From: Bryoerythrophyllum caledonicum | Lineage: Eukaryota > Streptophyta > Bryopsida > Pottiales > Pottiaceae | Reading direction: 5' to 3' | Assembly: GCA_963971425.1 (NCBI GenBank) | Contig: OZ020520.1 | Coordinates: 28,551,535-28,615,534, forward strand | DNA: 64,000 nt | Shown here: positions 34,701 through 49,000 of the stretch, in pieces | Layout of the letters: every line of letters begins with the position of its first letter | Numbering within the stretch: position 1 is the first letter of the stretch | Program-made: the position numbers and the translations under genes | The notes under the pieces: model-generated | The model's database searches: none | What the model was told of the DNA's origin: nothing | Seen by the model: only the letters and a program-made list of their open reading frames with translations

Positions 34701-37700
34701 AACTGAAATTACAAACTCAATTGTAATCCTTCGTCCATGTCGACACCAAACACATGTCGCATGGAGTCGGAAATGAGGAGGGGCGGTTCTAAAATAGGGA
34801 CTTTGGGACGTCTCTTGAGACGCCTTTGTAAATCGCCGGCGGAGTGGCCTTAAAGACGAGCGCCACTCCCATACCCGCCAAACCTCATGCCGAGACCCTA
34901 CCCCCGCGACCAGTGGGTACACTACAACACCCCAAGGATATTGGGCGCATAGTGAGGGATCACCTGAGAGCAGCATTCCTGGGAACCACAGCTCCCAACC
35001 ATGCGGTTCCTCCGCAACGAATGAAAGTAGTGATTTTTCTGGGACTCAAAGCAGGGTAAAAAATGTCAAGTATTGTTCCTCGAAATGCAAATCTACTCCT
35101 CCACGTGTCATTCATGACTGCCATTTCTATGAGGCTAGTTACAATGACATAGTAAATGCAAAAATATGTCTCCACTTTTACCACGATGCAGTATTGGTTT
35201 CGCCACTTTGCAAGGTCGGCCTAATGTGTGGAAGACAAGTTGTAGAATTGAGAATATCCAATGATGTCCACGGAACATAAGATAACTCTATTCACATGAC
35301 CATTACTTTGTTGAACATGCATAGACATGTCATTCATACCATACTAAGAGCAGTCATTATTCGTCAATGACTTCTGTCATAACCGCTCTCTTCTCCCTGA
35401 TGACAACCATCTTTTTTGTAGTATAGAACTTGTGTATTTTGGTGTTTTCCCTTGTTTGAGGGATGCAAGAAGCATACAAAATCCGAAGTGGATACAAAAC
35501 TTTTACAATCAATTTACACTGCCATTTAACCCTTAAATGCCGGAGCCTCTGACTGTGGTATCATTCTAACATATTGAAACCACTGTATGCTCTATTTTCT
35601 CATCAAATATAAGTGGAATTTTTATTTTTTATTTTTCAGAGATGAGATCACATGTCTCAATTATGTTACATAAATCACAGATTTTTTGGTGAATATTTGA
35701 AATTATTGTGGTTTTCTGAAGAAAGAGTGAAGTAAATTCATATTAAATACAAATTATTTTAAACAATTCTGAAAATTTCACCAAAGATAGACATTATAGT
35801 TCCAAAACTTGTGGTGTAATGAAAGTTCCATGTTCAACTAAAATTAGAACCACGGTAATAGGACGAGGTTCAAATTGCAATAACTTATTCAATACTACGT
35901 ATTTTTTTAATTTTCAAAGTAATATGGAAACAAGACATCCTAAAATTCATTTCATTAATTGGATTCAAATTCAAAAAATATCATTTCAATGGATCAAATT
36001 CAAGATACATTTTAAATATTCCACAAAGTAAATTACATGCCTGATTATTCGGATCCCAACTACCATTTCTATAATGAGCAGGACGCTATGTTCCTTGTGC
36101 ATAATCTCAAATTAGCATTGTGAACTAAACATGAAAAAGGTTGCACAAGACGGCTCTATTATGAACAAACATCCTGGAAGATATTCAGCATATACTTCTC
36201 TAATGAATGAAGACCATTACAGTATTTCAAAATATACAATTTTCATAGACATATAGTGAGACAATGATAATAAAAAATATAAAAAATAAAATGCAAATGT
36301 TAGAAAAAACATTAAAAAAATCCAACATCAAACAAAATCGACTTGGATGAATAGAAATTGAACTGGAGCCACAACAAAATAAGGCATTACATTACATGAT
36401 GCACGCATCTGCTAGAGGATACTCTTGTTCAATACTAAATACGTTTGGTTGTATTCAACTCGATGGGACACTTTTTAGCACACTAACAGCCCCCTGTCCA
36501 ACGATATTAACCTAGATTCATGTTTCTATCGTTTCTAATGGTGTATACTTTATTATTCCAATAATCACAAAAGTTATTACATGTGACACAATTCAATTGC
36601 TTAAGAAAAAATATAAAGTAAACATCATATCCATAATAATGAATGTATAGAACTAAAATTGTTGCCATAAAGGGTTCGGCTATATAACAAATGTTAAATT
36701 GTATTGGAGTTTTCATTTTTTGATCTAATAACAATACCAATTGTCTTCGCAATTCCTAAGTTTTAAAATAATAGGAAAAAATTCATTGAACTCAAACAAA
36801 ATCATCATTATTGAATCCATGGTTATTTACAATTCAAATATAATTATAGTCATGGATTGAATTGTAGAATACATAAATCTAATTGCTAAAATGAATAAAC
36901 ATACATGATTCAATTTACATGGGTAAATCATCCACCACAAAAAACGGGGAGAGATCACTGATACATTCGGGGATCTACATTGCACTGGAAAGAGTGAGTT
37001 TTAAAAAAAATCCAAATATTAAGGGAAACCTCAATTATTGGAGGGGCATTACACGATGGTAGTGGTGTGATGTGGAATGCAATCTGGGCTACCGTTTGAT
37101 GATGATTTGACGATTTAACGAGATCAAAGCATTATAATGGCGATGGTTACACAAAAATTGGAAGAATAAAAAAAGGACATCACAACTAGAGTAAGAGGAA
37201 TCACATTATTATGATGTTGAATCACATTCTAAAATGACAAGATCTAATTAAATTGACATGTGGGTATTAAGGTTTGGAATGAAATTTACATGGCACCAAT
37301 ATAACAATAGATATAAAATTGCACATAAATCGAATCGATAACAACATATCGTTTTGAAACATGAATTCGGTCAATTTCAAGTTTATCTGTCAATATGAAA
37401 TCAAGAAAAGAAGTGTATAAATAATACGAAGTTGCCATGACTTAACCTCTGAACGTCAAAGGGGCCACCTTTTGGCTTACAAAATAGCATAAGGCAATGG
37501 GGAGCCATGTGAAAGGTCATTTTTAACCCTTTTTTTGCAAAAAAATTATTGAATGCATAAGCACAAGTCGGTGATGGAATTTGTGGCATTGGAGTAATCA
37601 CATTTTATATAAGAAATAAAATATTTGTGACGCAGCTCTTAATGTGGTGAATCAATGGACTTTAGGCTTTAGCTTTTGGCCTGAATTGAATTACTGAATT

Positions 37701-38990
37701 GGTGTTTTTTTGAACGTGAGTCGACCAAAATGAAGTTTATGAGGCCTAGTTTTCATTCTAGTTGGTAAATTTTAAAAATACTTAAAATGCAACAAGCTTT
37801 TGTAATTTGAATTTAGACTTGTAAGCGATACCTTATTTTTAGCTGAACACGGAAGTTTCATTTACACTACAGGTTTTTCATACTATAATTTGCATCTCCT
37901 ACGAGATTATCAGAATTATCCAACAGAATTTATATTTAATATGGATTTATTTCAGTGTTTCCTTTGAAAATCATGATAACTTCATGTTATTTGATCTCCG
38001 AAAAATGAAATAAAAAATTTCCACCTACATTGTAATACGTTGAATAGAAACTCAGAGCATAGTCATGGACTTCACAAAAGTATATCCAGGACCTAATGTA
38101 CATACACTACGTTGATGTAAAATGGTCATATTTTTGAATTTCATTGATGATATTGCAGAATGCATGAATTAGTATTTGATATATGAATTTTGTCCCCATT
38201 ATAGGAGAACTCTCTTTTAAAGCTATGTTAGTTGTGATTAAATAGAATGTTCTACAAAAATAAATAACCAAAAGAATATAAAATGTGGTGGTATTATATG
38301 TATGCATCCCTATCTTTAGAAACACAATATTTATCTAATCAATACATTGTTAAACTCTTCAATGATGTTTAATACAGTAGCTCTACAAATCAATCTAATA
38401 TTTTCCGTTGTAATCGTTTTGAGAAATGATGTATAATGTACAAACACTGGCAATTTTTTATGTAATCATGGAAGAGGATCGTTAGAATTTACAAATGTAC
38501 ATTTATAGTCTAGTAGCTAAACCCCGATCCCAACAAGGTTTATGCTTTCATTGTAATCCTCATAATTTCCTAAAAACTCACATTAAGACATGAAGTTTAA
38601 GGCTTGTGTTTCAAAAATTTCTATGCCATCACCATAAATTTTCGATGAAGACTATCAATAAACTTCGATAGTGAACCTCAACTAACTATGTAGTTGATTC
38701 CCTTCCAATCGTAGAAATAATCATTTTATATCTTCGTACTAGAGATTTCCATACCATATTGAGTCTTTTTCAACAATTCTTGAATCTGCCACTAATATGA
38801 GAAAAATGTAAAACAAAATACTTACTAGAAGATAGCTTTCCAGATGAAACATTCAAAACTTCCAACATTTATTGAATATGCAATTCAAAGAAATCCATAT
38901 CAAAAGAGCAGTTTCATTATAATTTCTCCTATAAAGATAGATCATCACCTTTAAGATAGTATTTACAAATCAAACATATAAATAGATTCA
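34701..38990. other. AT-rich CACTA interior
   Basis: No supported gene. The first 500 bases could hold the promoter of the outward-reading TNPA-like gene. The remaining ~4 kb is strongly AT-rich with only short frames. Confidence 0.45.
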
Positions 38991-39060
38991 TATGGTATAA
39001 AACATGTAATAAATATGAAACACAATACACTTAAAATATGAAATACAATAACAAATCAAA

Positions 39061-42000
39061 TCAATCTAACCCAATGGTAGCAGAGCTCTTGAGACCACAC
39101 TTTATGACTGTGAGTTTTGTAAAAGCTACTAACTCAACCTGCGTATGACCTATGTTTTTTCTTGTACAATGACAGACAATTCTCGTGTTGAAAACAAACA
39201 CAGAACCGTGTCTTGGTTGTATATACTCACGGTACTTAGGAAGAATAAACTTGCCTCCCCCGGAAAAACCTCTAGAAATGTATTGCGCTCTATCCAAATA
39301 CCAAGCGATGAAGCTGTATCCATAATCGTCCTTATCTGTATGAGGGAAACTATAGTAGTTTTTAGCGGCACCCATACCAGAAAATTGGGTATTACCCATT
39401 CTACCCAAACTCCTACGATTCTCATACAAATCTCACGACATCTGAACCCGACGTGGAAATAAAACCCTCACACAATCAAAGAACTTATCGGCAAGATCAT
39501 CACCGTATTTTTTGAGCTCAGCGGCTGTAGCTAGTTCTTCAACCAATAGTGCCTTCCCCTTCAACTGCTTAACAATCAAATGAACTTACCTATTCAACAA
39601 AAGTCCACAAATCAATTTACTAATAAAATCATAAGATAAAAACAAACAATATTGGAAATACAACTCACCTTTGGAATGATTTGGCTATCCGATAGCCAAA
39701 CATGGCCATCGGCTCTACGCATTTGTCTTTAGACCGCTCTACGTATCCTCCTAGCTCCCACAATTTGATCGCATCCGCACACAAATTTGTAGCATCACAT
39801 GCTGGATTCCTTGAGCAACGTCAATTCCAAGAACGTCTTCGCCGTCCATAAGAACAAAAGATCCTCCCAATTGTTCACAATTCACCAAACATTCTTCAAA
39901 AACGAATGAGAATTCGAAATTCTTCGAATCCACAATCTTCTTAACCTTCACTACCATTCTGACGCCATCTGGAATGTCATCATTTCGATTGCGAAGTTCT
40001 TGAATAATAATGTTAGCATCTTTTCCAGTCATCGTAGTACAATGTGAATTCGAATTTTGACTAACCTTCATGTAATCCACTCCTGATCTCTTCTCAACCG
40101 CATGATCCAACATATTATGCTTTAAACTCAAACCAAGTTTCTTCAAGACCCTTGCGTGTCTATCACCACTATTATGCTGTATTAACTATGCTCCGGAGTT
40201 TAAAACCTTCGAACACAACGTGCAAAGCAAAGCAAAGCAAGAAGGACCCTCCCATTGCCAACTTCAGCAGTTTCAAACTTCTCCTCTACTTCGTGACCAG
40301 TAGACTCTCCCAACTTCCTCTTCTTATATGTGATAAGACCGTCTTCCGCATCACCTAAATCAACTACACCAACATTTCTATGATTACCACAACCGTTGTT
40401 GCAGTCCTGAGAATACATACTACTCGACATGTAAAGCGTGCACAAAACCACAGATATATATAAGAACCAATGGCAATGACAAATTAAAGAAATAATCAAA
40501 CAATTCAAAACAAAAATTGAGAAGGTCAAAGTGATATGTCCGCTGTATGATAAAAAATAGACTTGCACGACATATTTGAAAGACATAGCATGACATCACA
40601 GAGGGACAGAGTAAGCAGATACTAAAAGTATGGCCCTTAAACCATTCTTTCATGTATATGATCATCATCTACCACGAAAGGCCAATGGTTTCCATGAAGA
40701 ATCCACTGATAAACAATCAACCATTCAAAATTCAAAAAATACCATTGATCCTTCCCTATAATTGGCATATTACATCAAACAATAATGTGTACCACTAACA
40801 CAAAATAATAAGAGACGAATAATAATGTAGTCAACATCAAAGAATCCTTTGTCCATATTCAAGAAATTTGATAACAGATCAAGAACTTCAAAGAATTTGT
40901 GCTAAACTTGCTCGCCCCTAAAATGACTACCTACATGAATTGTTTGCGCCGAAACTCGGTGAATTCTAGTCGGCCAATCAGTAGTAAAACACGGTTCAAA
41001 ATACTTTTAAGACATTGAAAGAGTTTCCACGCAGCATGTTACAATGAGGAAATGATCTGAAGATGAACAGAATCAGAAATGGAATTACAAGCCAATTGTA
41101 AGCATGATTTAGAAGGACAGAAAGTGATTTGCTAAAATCAAGAATGCATAAAGAAGTAGGAATATTCACCACACAAGCAGGGGCAAGCAGGACAAAGTGA
41201 GTTGCGTTGTGCACTCCGTGTGACTGACTAATAAGCGTCTGCAACAGACAACTAATTAGTAAGAGGTATAAAATATCATATGTTAGTTTTAAACAACTAA
41301 TAACTCTTGAAGTGTTTATTTGTCAAAATTGAATAGATTGATAGATGCTTATCGTTCCTTTAACAACTGAGAATGCACAATGCAGCCAAAAGAATAGGCC
41401 GAGTGTTTATACTCTAGTCCTTACAGAAAACATAGACCACGCTATAACATTACCTGCTTGTAGCAACTGAAGGAATTTTGAATATGCACCAGGTTCTATC
41501 TCGATGAATTTTGATTACGTCAACGAAGTTCACACAATAACACTATCCCTACATTCTGCACCACATAATATGACAGGGATGATTAACAAATAAGAAGGAA
41601 TACAAGAGTAACAAACAATTTGAAAAGACATTATTACATGATAGGGACTACATGAGCAGCGCAGCTGTGACCATAACTGAGATGCTTCGAAGCGAATATT
41701 CAAACATGAACGTTCCTCAAAGGACCCTCCGAAACGTTCCAACCTTGTGATTTTCAAACATGGACGTTCCTCAAAAGACCCTCCAAAGCGTCCCAACCTT
41801 GTGATTGATTTCAGACACACTACCCTGGTACACAAATTAACGTATTCTCTCCAAGACAAACAATAAATCTTACACGTAATCACAAAATATCAAAGTGATA
41901 CACGGTGAATCTAGAAGTAATAGACTCAAATAACCTCACTCAGGTTATGTTTTAGTTCCAAAATTTTAGTTATTAGTTTGAATCAAACTTCACAAGATAG

Positions 42001-42160
42001 CTCTCTTAACATTCAATGAATTGAGGGCACTTACAACGTCGAAGCCAACTGTCACTGTCATAATCAGGTTGCTCTACATAACTAGAGACGTCCTCTAGCT
42101 CCTCCAAGTGGACAGGCGTGGTTTCAACATTTTCAAGGAGTTCCAAACACCTCTGTCACC
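39061..42160 (-). pseudogene. 2OG-Fe(II) oxygenase, TET/JBP-like, carried by the CACTA element
   Basis: The clearest exon is 39564-39061 (168 codons with stop). It has H75-T-D77 (FPHTDKDDYG), then GGGKFILPKY, then PRHGSVFVFNTRIVCH with H132, then conserved-looking strands. HxD...55 residues...H with GG.F.LP and G.V..F....H is the iron-binding core of the double-stranded beta-helix dioxygenases, and closest in pattern to TET/JBP. Those enzymes oxidise 5-methylcytosine or thymine in DNA. Upstream minus-strand coding patches are 40146-39669 (GVRMVVKVKK..., donor AAAG|GTGAGT), 40436-40250, 41883-41530 (an 18-residue tandem repeat) and about 42157-42036 (acidic, donor GTT|GTAAGT). One TGA at 39435 and unmatched phases between patches suggest decay. 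An AlkB- or prolyl-hydroxylase-like enzyme is the main alternative. It lies fully inside the CACTA element. Confidence 0.55.
41700..41806 (-). repeat. 54-bp in-frame tandem duplication
   Basis: Two copies (41700-41753 and 41754-41806) encode on the minus strand an 18-residue unit, ITRLxRFGGSFEERxCLx. Both lie in one open frame, and the period is a multiple of three. The substitutions include both silent and amino-acid changes. Confidence 0.75.
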
Positions 42161-42348
42161 TTCAAGAAAACCTCACATTATAAAACAGTTATTGTAAAAC
42201 TTGGTCATCTCTTCACCTGAAATGCACAAGCAACACGTATTCATGACTTCCTATGGATATTCACATGCAATTCATCCAACCATTCACAAACTAGCTACTA
42301 ATGTGGTCCATTACATTCAACGCCGAAATTTTTCCTCACAACTAATAC

Positions 42349-43330
42349 GTGCAAGGATCTCGCATTACGAGATCTAACTTCTACAACAACAAGAAAGGAA
42401 GAGAGAATGAAGGCTTCCTGGTCATCTGCCGAGCAACCTTGATACCGATCCACCGGCTCCCTTCAGATTTGCTGCTGTCGGCGCCGGATCTTCCCCGCGC
42501 GCTTCTTCCCAAAAATCTGAAGCTCTCTCGCCCCACCAATTCCTTGCACCACGCACACAAGCCGGGGCTGGATTCTCCAACCGCACGCCTTCACAGACCC
42601 TCCTCGCTCTAGAACCGAGTTCCGCTCTCTTTTCAGTGCGTCCAGCCACTGAGACGCCGAGAGCTCTCCCACGGATACGAACACACACTTTCACGTCACA
42701 CATATACACCAGGCCAAGCTCCCTACTCTACTCTCTTCGACTGCCAATCCGGCGCTCTCTCTATCCGTTTCCGTGGCGCTTCCTTGCATGCTCCAACCTG
42801 CGCCCTGACAGCGGCGCTCTCTTTTCCAGGCCCCTCGATTCCGCAGCCTCTCCTGAGCTCCCCCTTCGGAGCTCCTTCATGCCCTGCACACACCTAGGCT
42901 CCACAGCTGGAGCTTCCGGCATCCACGTCCCAACGCCCCTCACGATCTCTCAAAGCGACCTCCGAGAGCCCTCAATTCGCCTCTCTCCTATACTGTCGGG
43001 CCCTTCCCTTCTCAAGACACGGTTCTCTTGTTTATCTCGCCCAACATCTCTCAACAACCGGGCTCTGTCAGTCTTCAACCAAACAGGGGCCCTTTCCCAC
43101 ACACACCTGCTCGCACTCCCTTCTTCCGGAACTTCCCCTCTCTCCCGCAGACAACCCAAAAAAAAAACGCCGCTCGGCCGCTCCTCAACGACCCTTCCGA
43201 GGCCCTCTCTCGCTCCGCGTTTGCACCAGTAGGAGGGTGCTTCCCGATACCCGCCGATACCCGCCGATACCCTTGGGGAAACCTAGCCTTAGTAGCCCGC
43301 GGATCTTGTAGGGTCACGGGGCCTTAGGGA
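42349..43330. other. GC-rich, CT-rich island inside the CACTA element
   Basis: About 1 kb of GC-rich, pyrimidine-rich plus strand between long AT-rich blocks. It ends abruptly after repeats of CCGCCGATACC (43250-43272). It lies between the minus-strand oxygenase gene and the plus-strand transposase, so it could be a promoter or 5' leader, possibly bidirectional. Long frames exist on both strands (for example 42636-43232, +), but their Pro/Ser/Arg-rich products look like composition effects. Confidence 0.5.
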
Positions 43331-46014
43331 AGCTCCTTTTTTGAATCCAAAATTCCCCCTCACCGCATAGAAGAAAGGTGCAATTAAAAATAAAGTGTTT
43401 CAAATTCTAGTGAAATAAGTAAAAAATCTTGCAAAAAAATTGTGTTTTTATTTTTAATCTTAGGATCTCAATAAAGGGTTATTGAGTAACCTACCCAATA
43501 AAATTCATTGACTTTGATAGCACAGATTAAAATATTATAGTGTTTGAAATATAAAATATAATTCTTTTTTTACCCTATGTTTAGTGGATGAGCACTAAGC
43601 AGACTTTGACTTCAAGGTAAAAACACACTAGGGTCACCCCACTTGTGTATGTATGCACAAGTATGTCAAGTATGTTGTAAGAAACGCCCTTTGTAAAATC
43701 TTTTATGAACTACAACCATCCATTAAAAGAATTTGAGAAAATCATGGAAGTGGGAATGTTAGGTGAATCCAAAATCTCTTGGATTTCTTGGATTTTGATC
43801 TAATTTGACATATGGAAACCTTTCATTAGCCTATGTCAAATTTTGCAATGTATACCAGCATACTTCAAACAACATATATTATACTACATAGTATCTTCAA
43901 TATATATAATGGGCCATGGCATGAAAATTTGGGTTTTAATGAATTTCAAAGAAAAAAATGGATTTTTTATGAAAACCCTAACAATCCACCTAGTTTTTTA
44001 TATGGTTTATATAAATGCAAAATTTCTTTTGGCAAAACCACTATTTTCCCCATTTTTTGGGTATTTTACAAAACAACCCATTTTCCTTCATTACAAGTGA
44101 ATTGGAGTTGCCAATCTAAATTTTTTAATTAGAATGTGTATTAACATTATTCTATCAATATTTATTCAAATTATCATAGATTTAAGTAGGCTAAATCATT
44201 CAAAAGAGGTATTTTTTATATAAATTTTGAAATTGTGACAAGAATATAGTGGTATATAAATATACCTCCATTGTTCAAACCGTGGAGCAACCTTACAAAA
44301 ATTTTGGGCAAATGGAATGGTATAGACGTCTAGAATAACATTCCAAATCTAAAATCAAATCTACACTCTATTTCTTACGCAAAAGAATGGTCACGACCCC
44401 TTGAAAAATTGTCTGTGACTCAGTTTTTATACCACTGTACCTTGTTATGACCCTTCACTTGATGTTAAATTTTTGCACTACAAAAGGTCTAAATGCATTT
44501 CCATTTTGTACAACTTGATATTAGTTCCTTGTACACCAATTTTTAGAGATAAAAAAGGGTTGTAGCATATTCAATAAAATTGTATAAGGGAGGGAGGTAA
44601 AAAAATGGCCGATTTATGTTTTATTTTTTGTGATCTAAATATGTTTTAGAATGTTAATCCAAATGGTTAACAAAAAGTTTTACACCACATCTTATAGTAG
44701 AAAAAATAAATAGTGAAAAAATTAAGATCCAAAAGTTTTATGACGAAAAGAAGAAATTTTTTGTACCTTGCCTAAAAATGTGTAAAAATGTTTGACTTTG
44801 GTTAAACTGTATTTTTACACTAAAGACAAGCTTCTTATGGATATCTTCAAAGAATATGATATTGATTATGTGTACGAAAAATCTCAATGTCAATAGAAAC
44901 TTCTAGCAAAAGCTTTTAGATGCCCAAAGTCTTTTTTTTTACTTTCAGTGGTATTTAGTTTCAAAGCACAAATCCAAAAAATATTATAAAAATACCTCTT
45001 AATAGCTCTTACCATGGACAATCTAGTATAAAAGTTTCTTTAAGAAAGATTTTTTTGTTTAAATTTAAGAATCTATCCAAAATCAAAAACACCCCCTTCC
45101 CACAAAAATAGAACTAGTCCTTGCAAAGTGAAGAGTGAGAAGCAATGTTGATGATAAGCACTGAACTTTACGGTCGTGTCATCTATTCAAGCCCCGCATG
45201 TTCGTCTGTCGCTCCTTATTTAGCCGCCACTTCGTTTAAGCAATGCTCTGTAGCACCAATTACTTCTCATGATCATAGTTATTTCAATCGCTAGGTAATC
45301 ATATTATGTCGACGGTGCATTTTGTAGGGTGGACTGTACTATTGGAGGCTGTCTAAGGGTGTGTTGATATGGATGCCCAGCATGTGTTTGCTGCACTATT
45401 ATGTTAAGGAACTAGTATTGCAAACCAAACATACTTTTAGCATGCACTGGTGTTGAGGATAAGAACTGCTGAGTGAAACACAAAACGGAAGCAAGTATAG
45501 GCGCTCGTCTTTTCGATTCGATCGGCTACGTTTGGATCACGTTTGAGATTGGTATGTGTAACTTTGATTTTTGTTGATCTACATTGATTTGCATGAAAGT
45601 GTAATATCACGGATGCAATGGGATTGTCCATGTTTGTCTATGTGTTAGTGGAATGGAGCATACCTTGTTCTTATGGTATGTATTAAGCCGTCAACTATGT
45701 TGTAATATCTTACAAAGTAGTTGATTGACATTTAAGTCCACACAATACTATCCAAACAACCAAACAACACTACTGCTCGAGAGTACAAAGGAGAGGTCAA
45801 AGTCGTTTTTTCTCTCTCTGGTGGCAATAGGTATGATCTTTCAATGTTCAATTTGAGTGACTTCCCGGTCGACGTAAATAATACCATAGACTACATACAT
45901 TGATATTGAAAACACATGAAACTCAAGTAGAGAAAGTTGATCTTAATATTAGTAAGGTGCTTCCATTGCATTGCTTTATACTAATAGAAGAAGGTTGTTG
46001 GCTCTATAGATAGA
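43331..46014. other. AT-rich CACTA interior upstream of the transposase
   Basis: No gene supported. Frames at 43833-44132 look like AT-rich chance products. The last ~300 bases before 46015 probably hold the transposase promoter and leader. Confidence 0.4.
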
Positions 46015-49000
46015 ATGGAGGAACAAAGTGGTAGGAGACCTGTGACTTCACAGAACAGCTTGTTTCAGTCCCTTGATGCGAGTCATTTTAGTATTGGAAG
46101 ACCTACATGTGCCTTCTCAAGAAGTTTGACAAGAACATTGTACACCTTCTAGGAGAATTGTAGATGCAGAGTCCGAGTTACTTACATGGCGTCTTGCAAT
46201 GGACGGGAGCGTGGAGACAACCCCACTACTATTCAAAGACTTCGGGATGGTCGTACTCTTCGACACATTCCCCTCGGTGACTTGATCTTGCAAACGGAAC
46301 TGCGTGTTGCTACTCAACATGGAGTGCTTTCCTTGAGGTGTCCTTGTCGGAATTGCAAAGGCAGTCGTCGGAAGTCAATCAAAGTCATTCGAGAGCACCA
46401 TGCCAACGTTGGTCGTGATCCATTCCTGAAGCAATCGCAAGTAGCAGGTGACCCCCCCAAAGGATACCCACCACAGGGATTGTGGATTGAGGATGAGGCT
46501 TTTGACGATGACCTCATTCACAAAAAGGCCGCCGCTGACATATTTCGTGACATCCCTCAAGACACTATGGAAGACGTTTCCGAACACAACAGAGAAGACG
46601 TAGCAAATGTCGACACGCCAGCAGCACTCGATGAATTTCACGATGTCCAGCGACAGATTCTTGAGGCCTTTGACCGAGGAGACGCGCTGCACACGGAGGC
46701 TGATGCAATTGGAGAGACTTCCTTTGACGTCGAAGGGGACGTCCAAGAGGACGCTCTGGACACAGTTCAAAATTTGGAGAAATTATTCACGGAGGCCACT
46801 ACTCCTGTCTTCAACGGCACTAGGATGAGTATAATGTCGTCCACTATAATTCTGATGAACATGTGTTTGGTATTCCGGGTGAGCAACAAGTTCATGGATG
46901 AGCTTTTTCGCTTCCTCCATAACGACTTGCTGCCAAGGGGAAACAAGTTACCCGGCACGCACTATGAGGCGCAAAGAAGCATAAGACGACTTGGGTTACG
47001 ATACAACAACATCCACGCTTGTCCTGAAGGTTGTGTTCTCTTTGCGGATGACCACAAAAATCTTCAGAATTGTCCAACATGCGGGAAGGGACGTTAGATG
47101 GAGGGGTCTCAAGTTATTCCTGCCAAGGTCATCCATCACTTTCCTCTGATTCCAAGACTGCAACGGTTGTGGAGGTCGTCCGAGGTAGCACGCATGCTGA
47201 CAGGCCATACCAAGCATGTCAGTGACGATGACATCATGCGTTCTGTCGTTGACAGTCTTGCGTGGAAGCATGTCGACATGGACATCGCTTTCGGCAACTT
47301 CGGGATCGAGGTCCGCAACATGCGACTCGCACTAGCTCTGGATGGTGTCAATCCGTTCAAACTCAGCAACACAAACTGGTCAACTTGGCCCGTGCTGATT
47401 TTGATTTACAACTTGGAGCCGTGGTTCATGACAAAGAAGTTTTTCGTGTCTTTGAGCATTTTGATCTCCGGGAAAAAGTCACCAACGTCAAGCAACATTA
47501 ACATCTTCCTGAGTCCACTACTGAAAGAGCTTCGTCAACTCTGGGACGGTGTTCGCGCTGTAGATGGTTCCAGACCCCATGGAAGTCGCAATTTCGATTG
47601 CCGTGCTGTACTCATGTGGACCATCTCAGGTTTTCCTGCATACGCTCTGATTTCGGGACTCACTTGCAAAGGATACAAGGATTGTCCTTCGTGTGGACCT
47701 GACACTGATGCGCGCATGGCAAAGACCGAGGATGTATTGTCCAATCGAAGGGTGCGGGGCTCTAAAATAGTATACGGTGGCATATGACGATACCTTCCTC
47801 GCCACCATCCATACCAATGCAATCGACGCTTCAACGGCCAGTTGGAGCATCGATTGGAACCTCCCGTCGTGTCCAGCAAGGATATCGTACGATATGCAAC
47901 GTGGCGTCAATCTTATCTGGATCTTGGTGGAAGGGAGGGTGGGCCAAATGACCTAGTGTACACAACAGGAGTGAAACGGTTGTCCAAGTTCTACAAATTG
48001 TCGTATTGGGAGGTGAGTTCAGTTTTTGACTAATTGTGTGTTACTGAAGACATTTCAGAAGACATCTGGATGGACATATGTTGACACATTCACATAGAAA
48101 GACACTGAGCGAAGGAGACGTCCTCAGTACCGTCTCCACAGAGGTCTGCATGTCTGTGTTTCTGAAGAACATGCGAGGTAGTATTTGAGTTTGTGAACTT
48201 ATCTAATTTTTTGTTGGTTCTTGATCGTAGGATTTGCTGGAGCGGCACGTGCTCGATGCAATGCATTGTGAGAAGAATTTCTGCGAGAATGTCCTGAAGA
48301 TGCTGATGGATATGAACGACGGTCCAGGAAGCCGAGTGGACGCTGAGGATTTGGGCATTTGTGAAGAGATTTGGTTGCAAGATCCTCGCCGCCACCAAGA
48401 CGAATTCTACATGCCCCAGCCACCCTATGTTTTGACGGCCGCAGAGAAGAGGGAAGTGGTTTCTATTGTGTCAAACATACGAACGCCGACGAACTATGTG
48501 GGTAGCATTCACAAACGCTTAGCAGATGGCAAATTGCAGTACATGAAGACACATGATTATCATGTCCTCATGTAGTAGGTTTGTGAACTCCTAATTCCTA
48601 ATGTCTATGCAGAACAAGTCTTTCTATATACCCACAACATTTTTTCGTTGTTAGTGTGACAGTAGACGTTCAATTGAACTTTGTCATGTCACCAGTGATG
48701 CTTTCGGGTGTCAATGCAAACGTACTCCCAATCGACCAGAATGACGTCCTCGAGGTCGAGGACGTGTCCACTGTGCGTGCATTCGAATGTGCTTTTGGAC
48801 ATAGTACGTTCACTGTGTCTTCATTCTGCAATGCCTTACCGTGGCTATTTTTTCCCAGATAGTGCCTATAGCTGTTCGGAATGTCCTCAATGAGGAAGTG
48901 CGATCAGGGATCATGAAAATCAGCCGCGTATTCCAACGAGTGTGTGCGAAGGAAGTACGACAGGCAGAGAAAGAGGACGTCTTGCAGGATGTGGTGTTGG

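Noticed and set aside
42636..43232. 198-codon plus-strand frame, Pro/Ser/Arg-rich
   Set aside because: GC-rich composition keeps several frames open on both strands. No domain, and the frame is explained by base composition.
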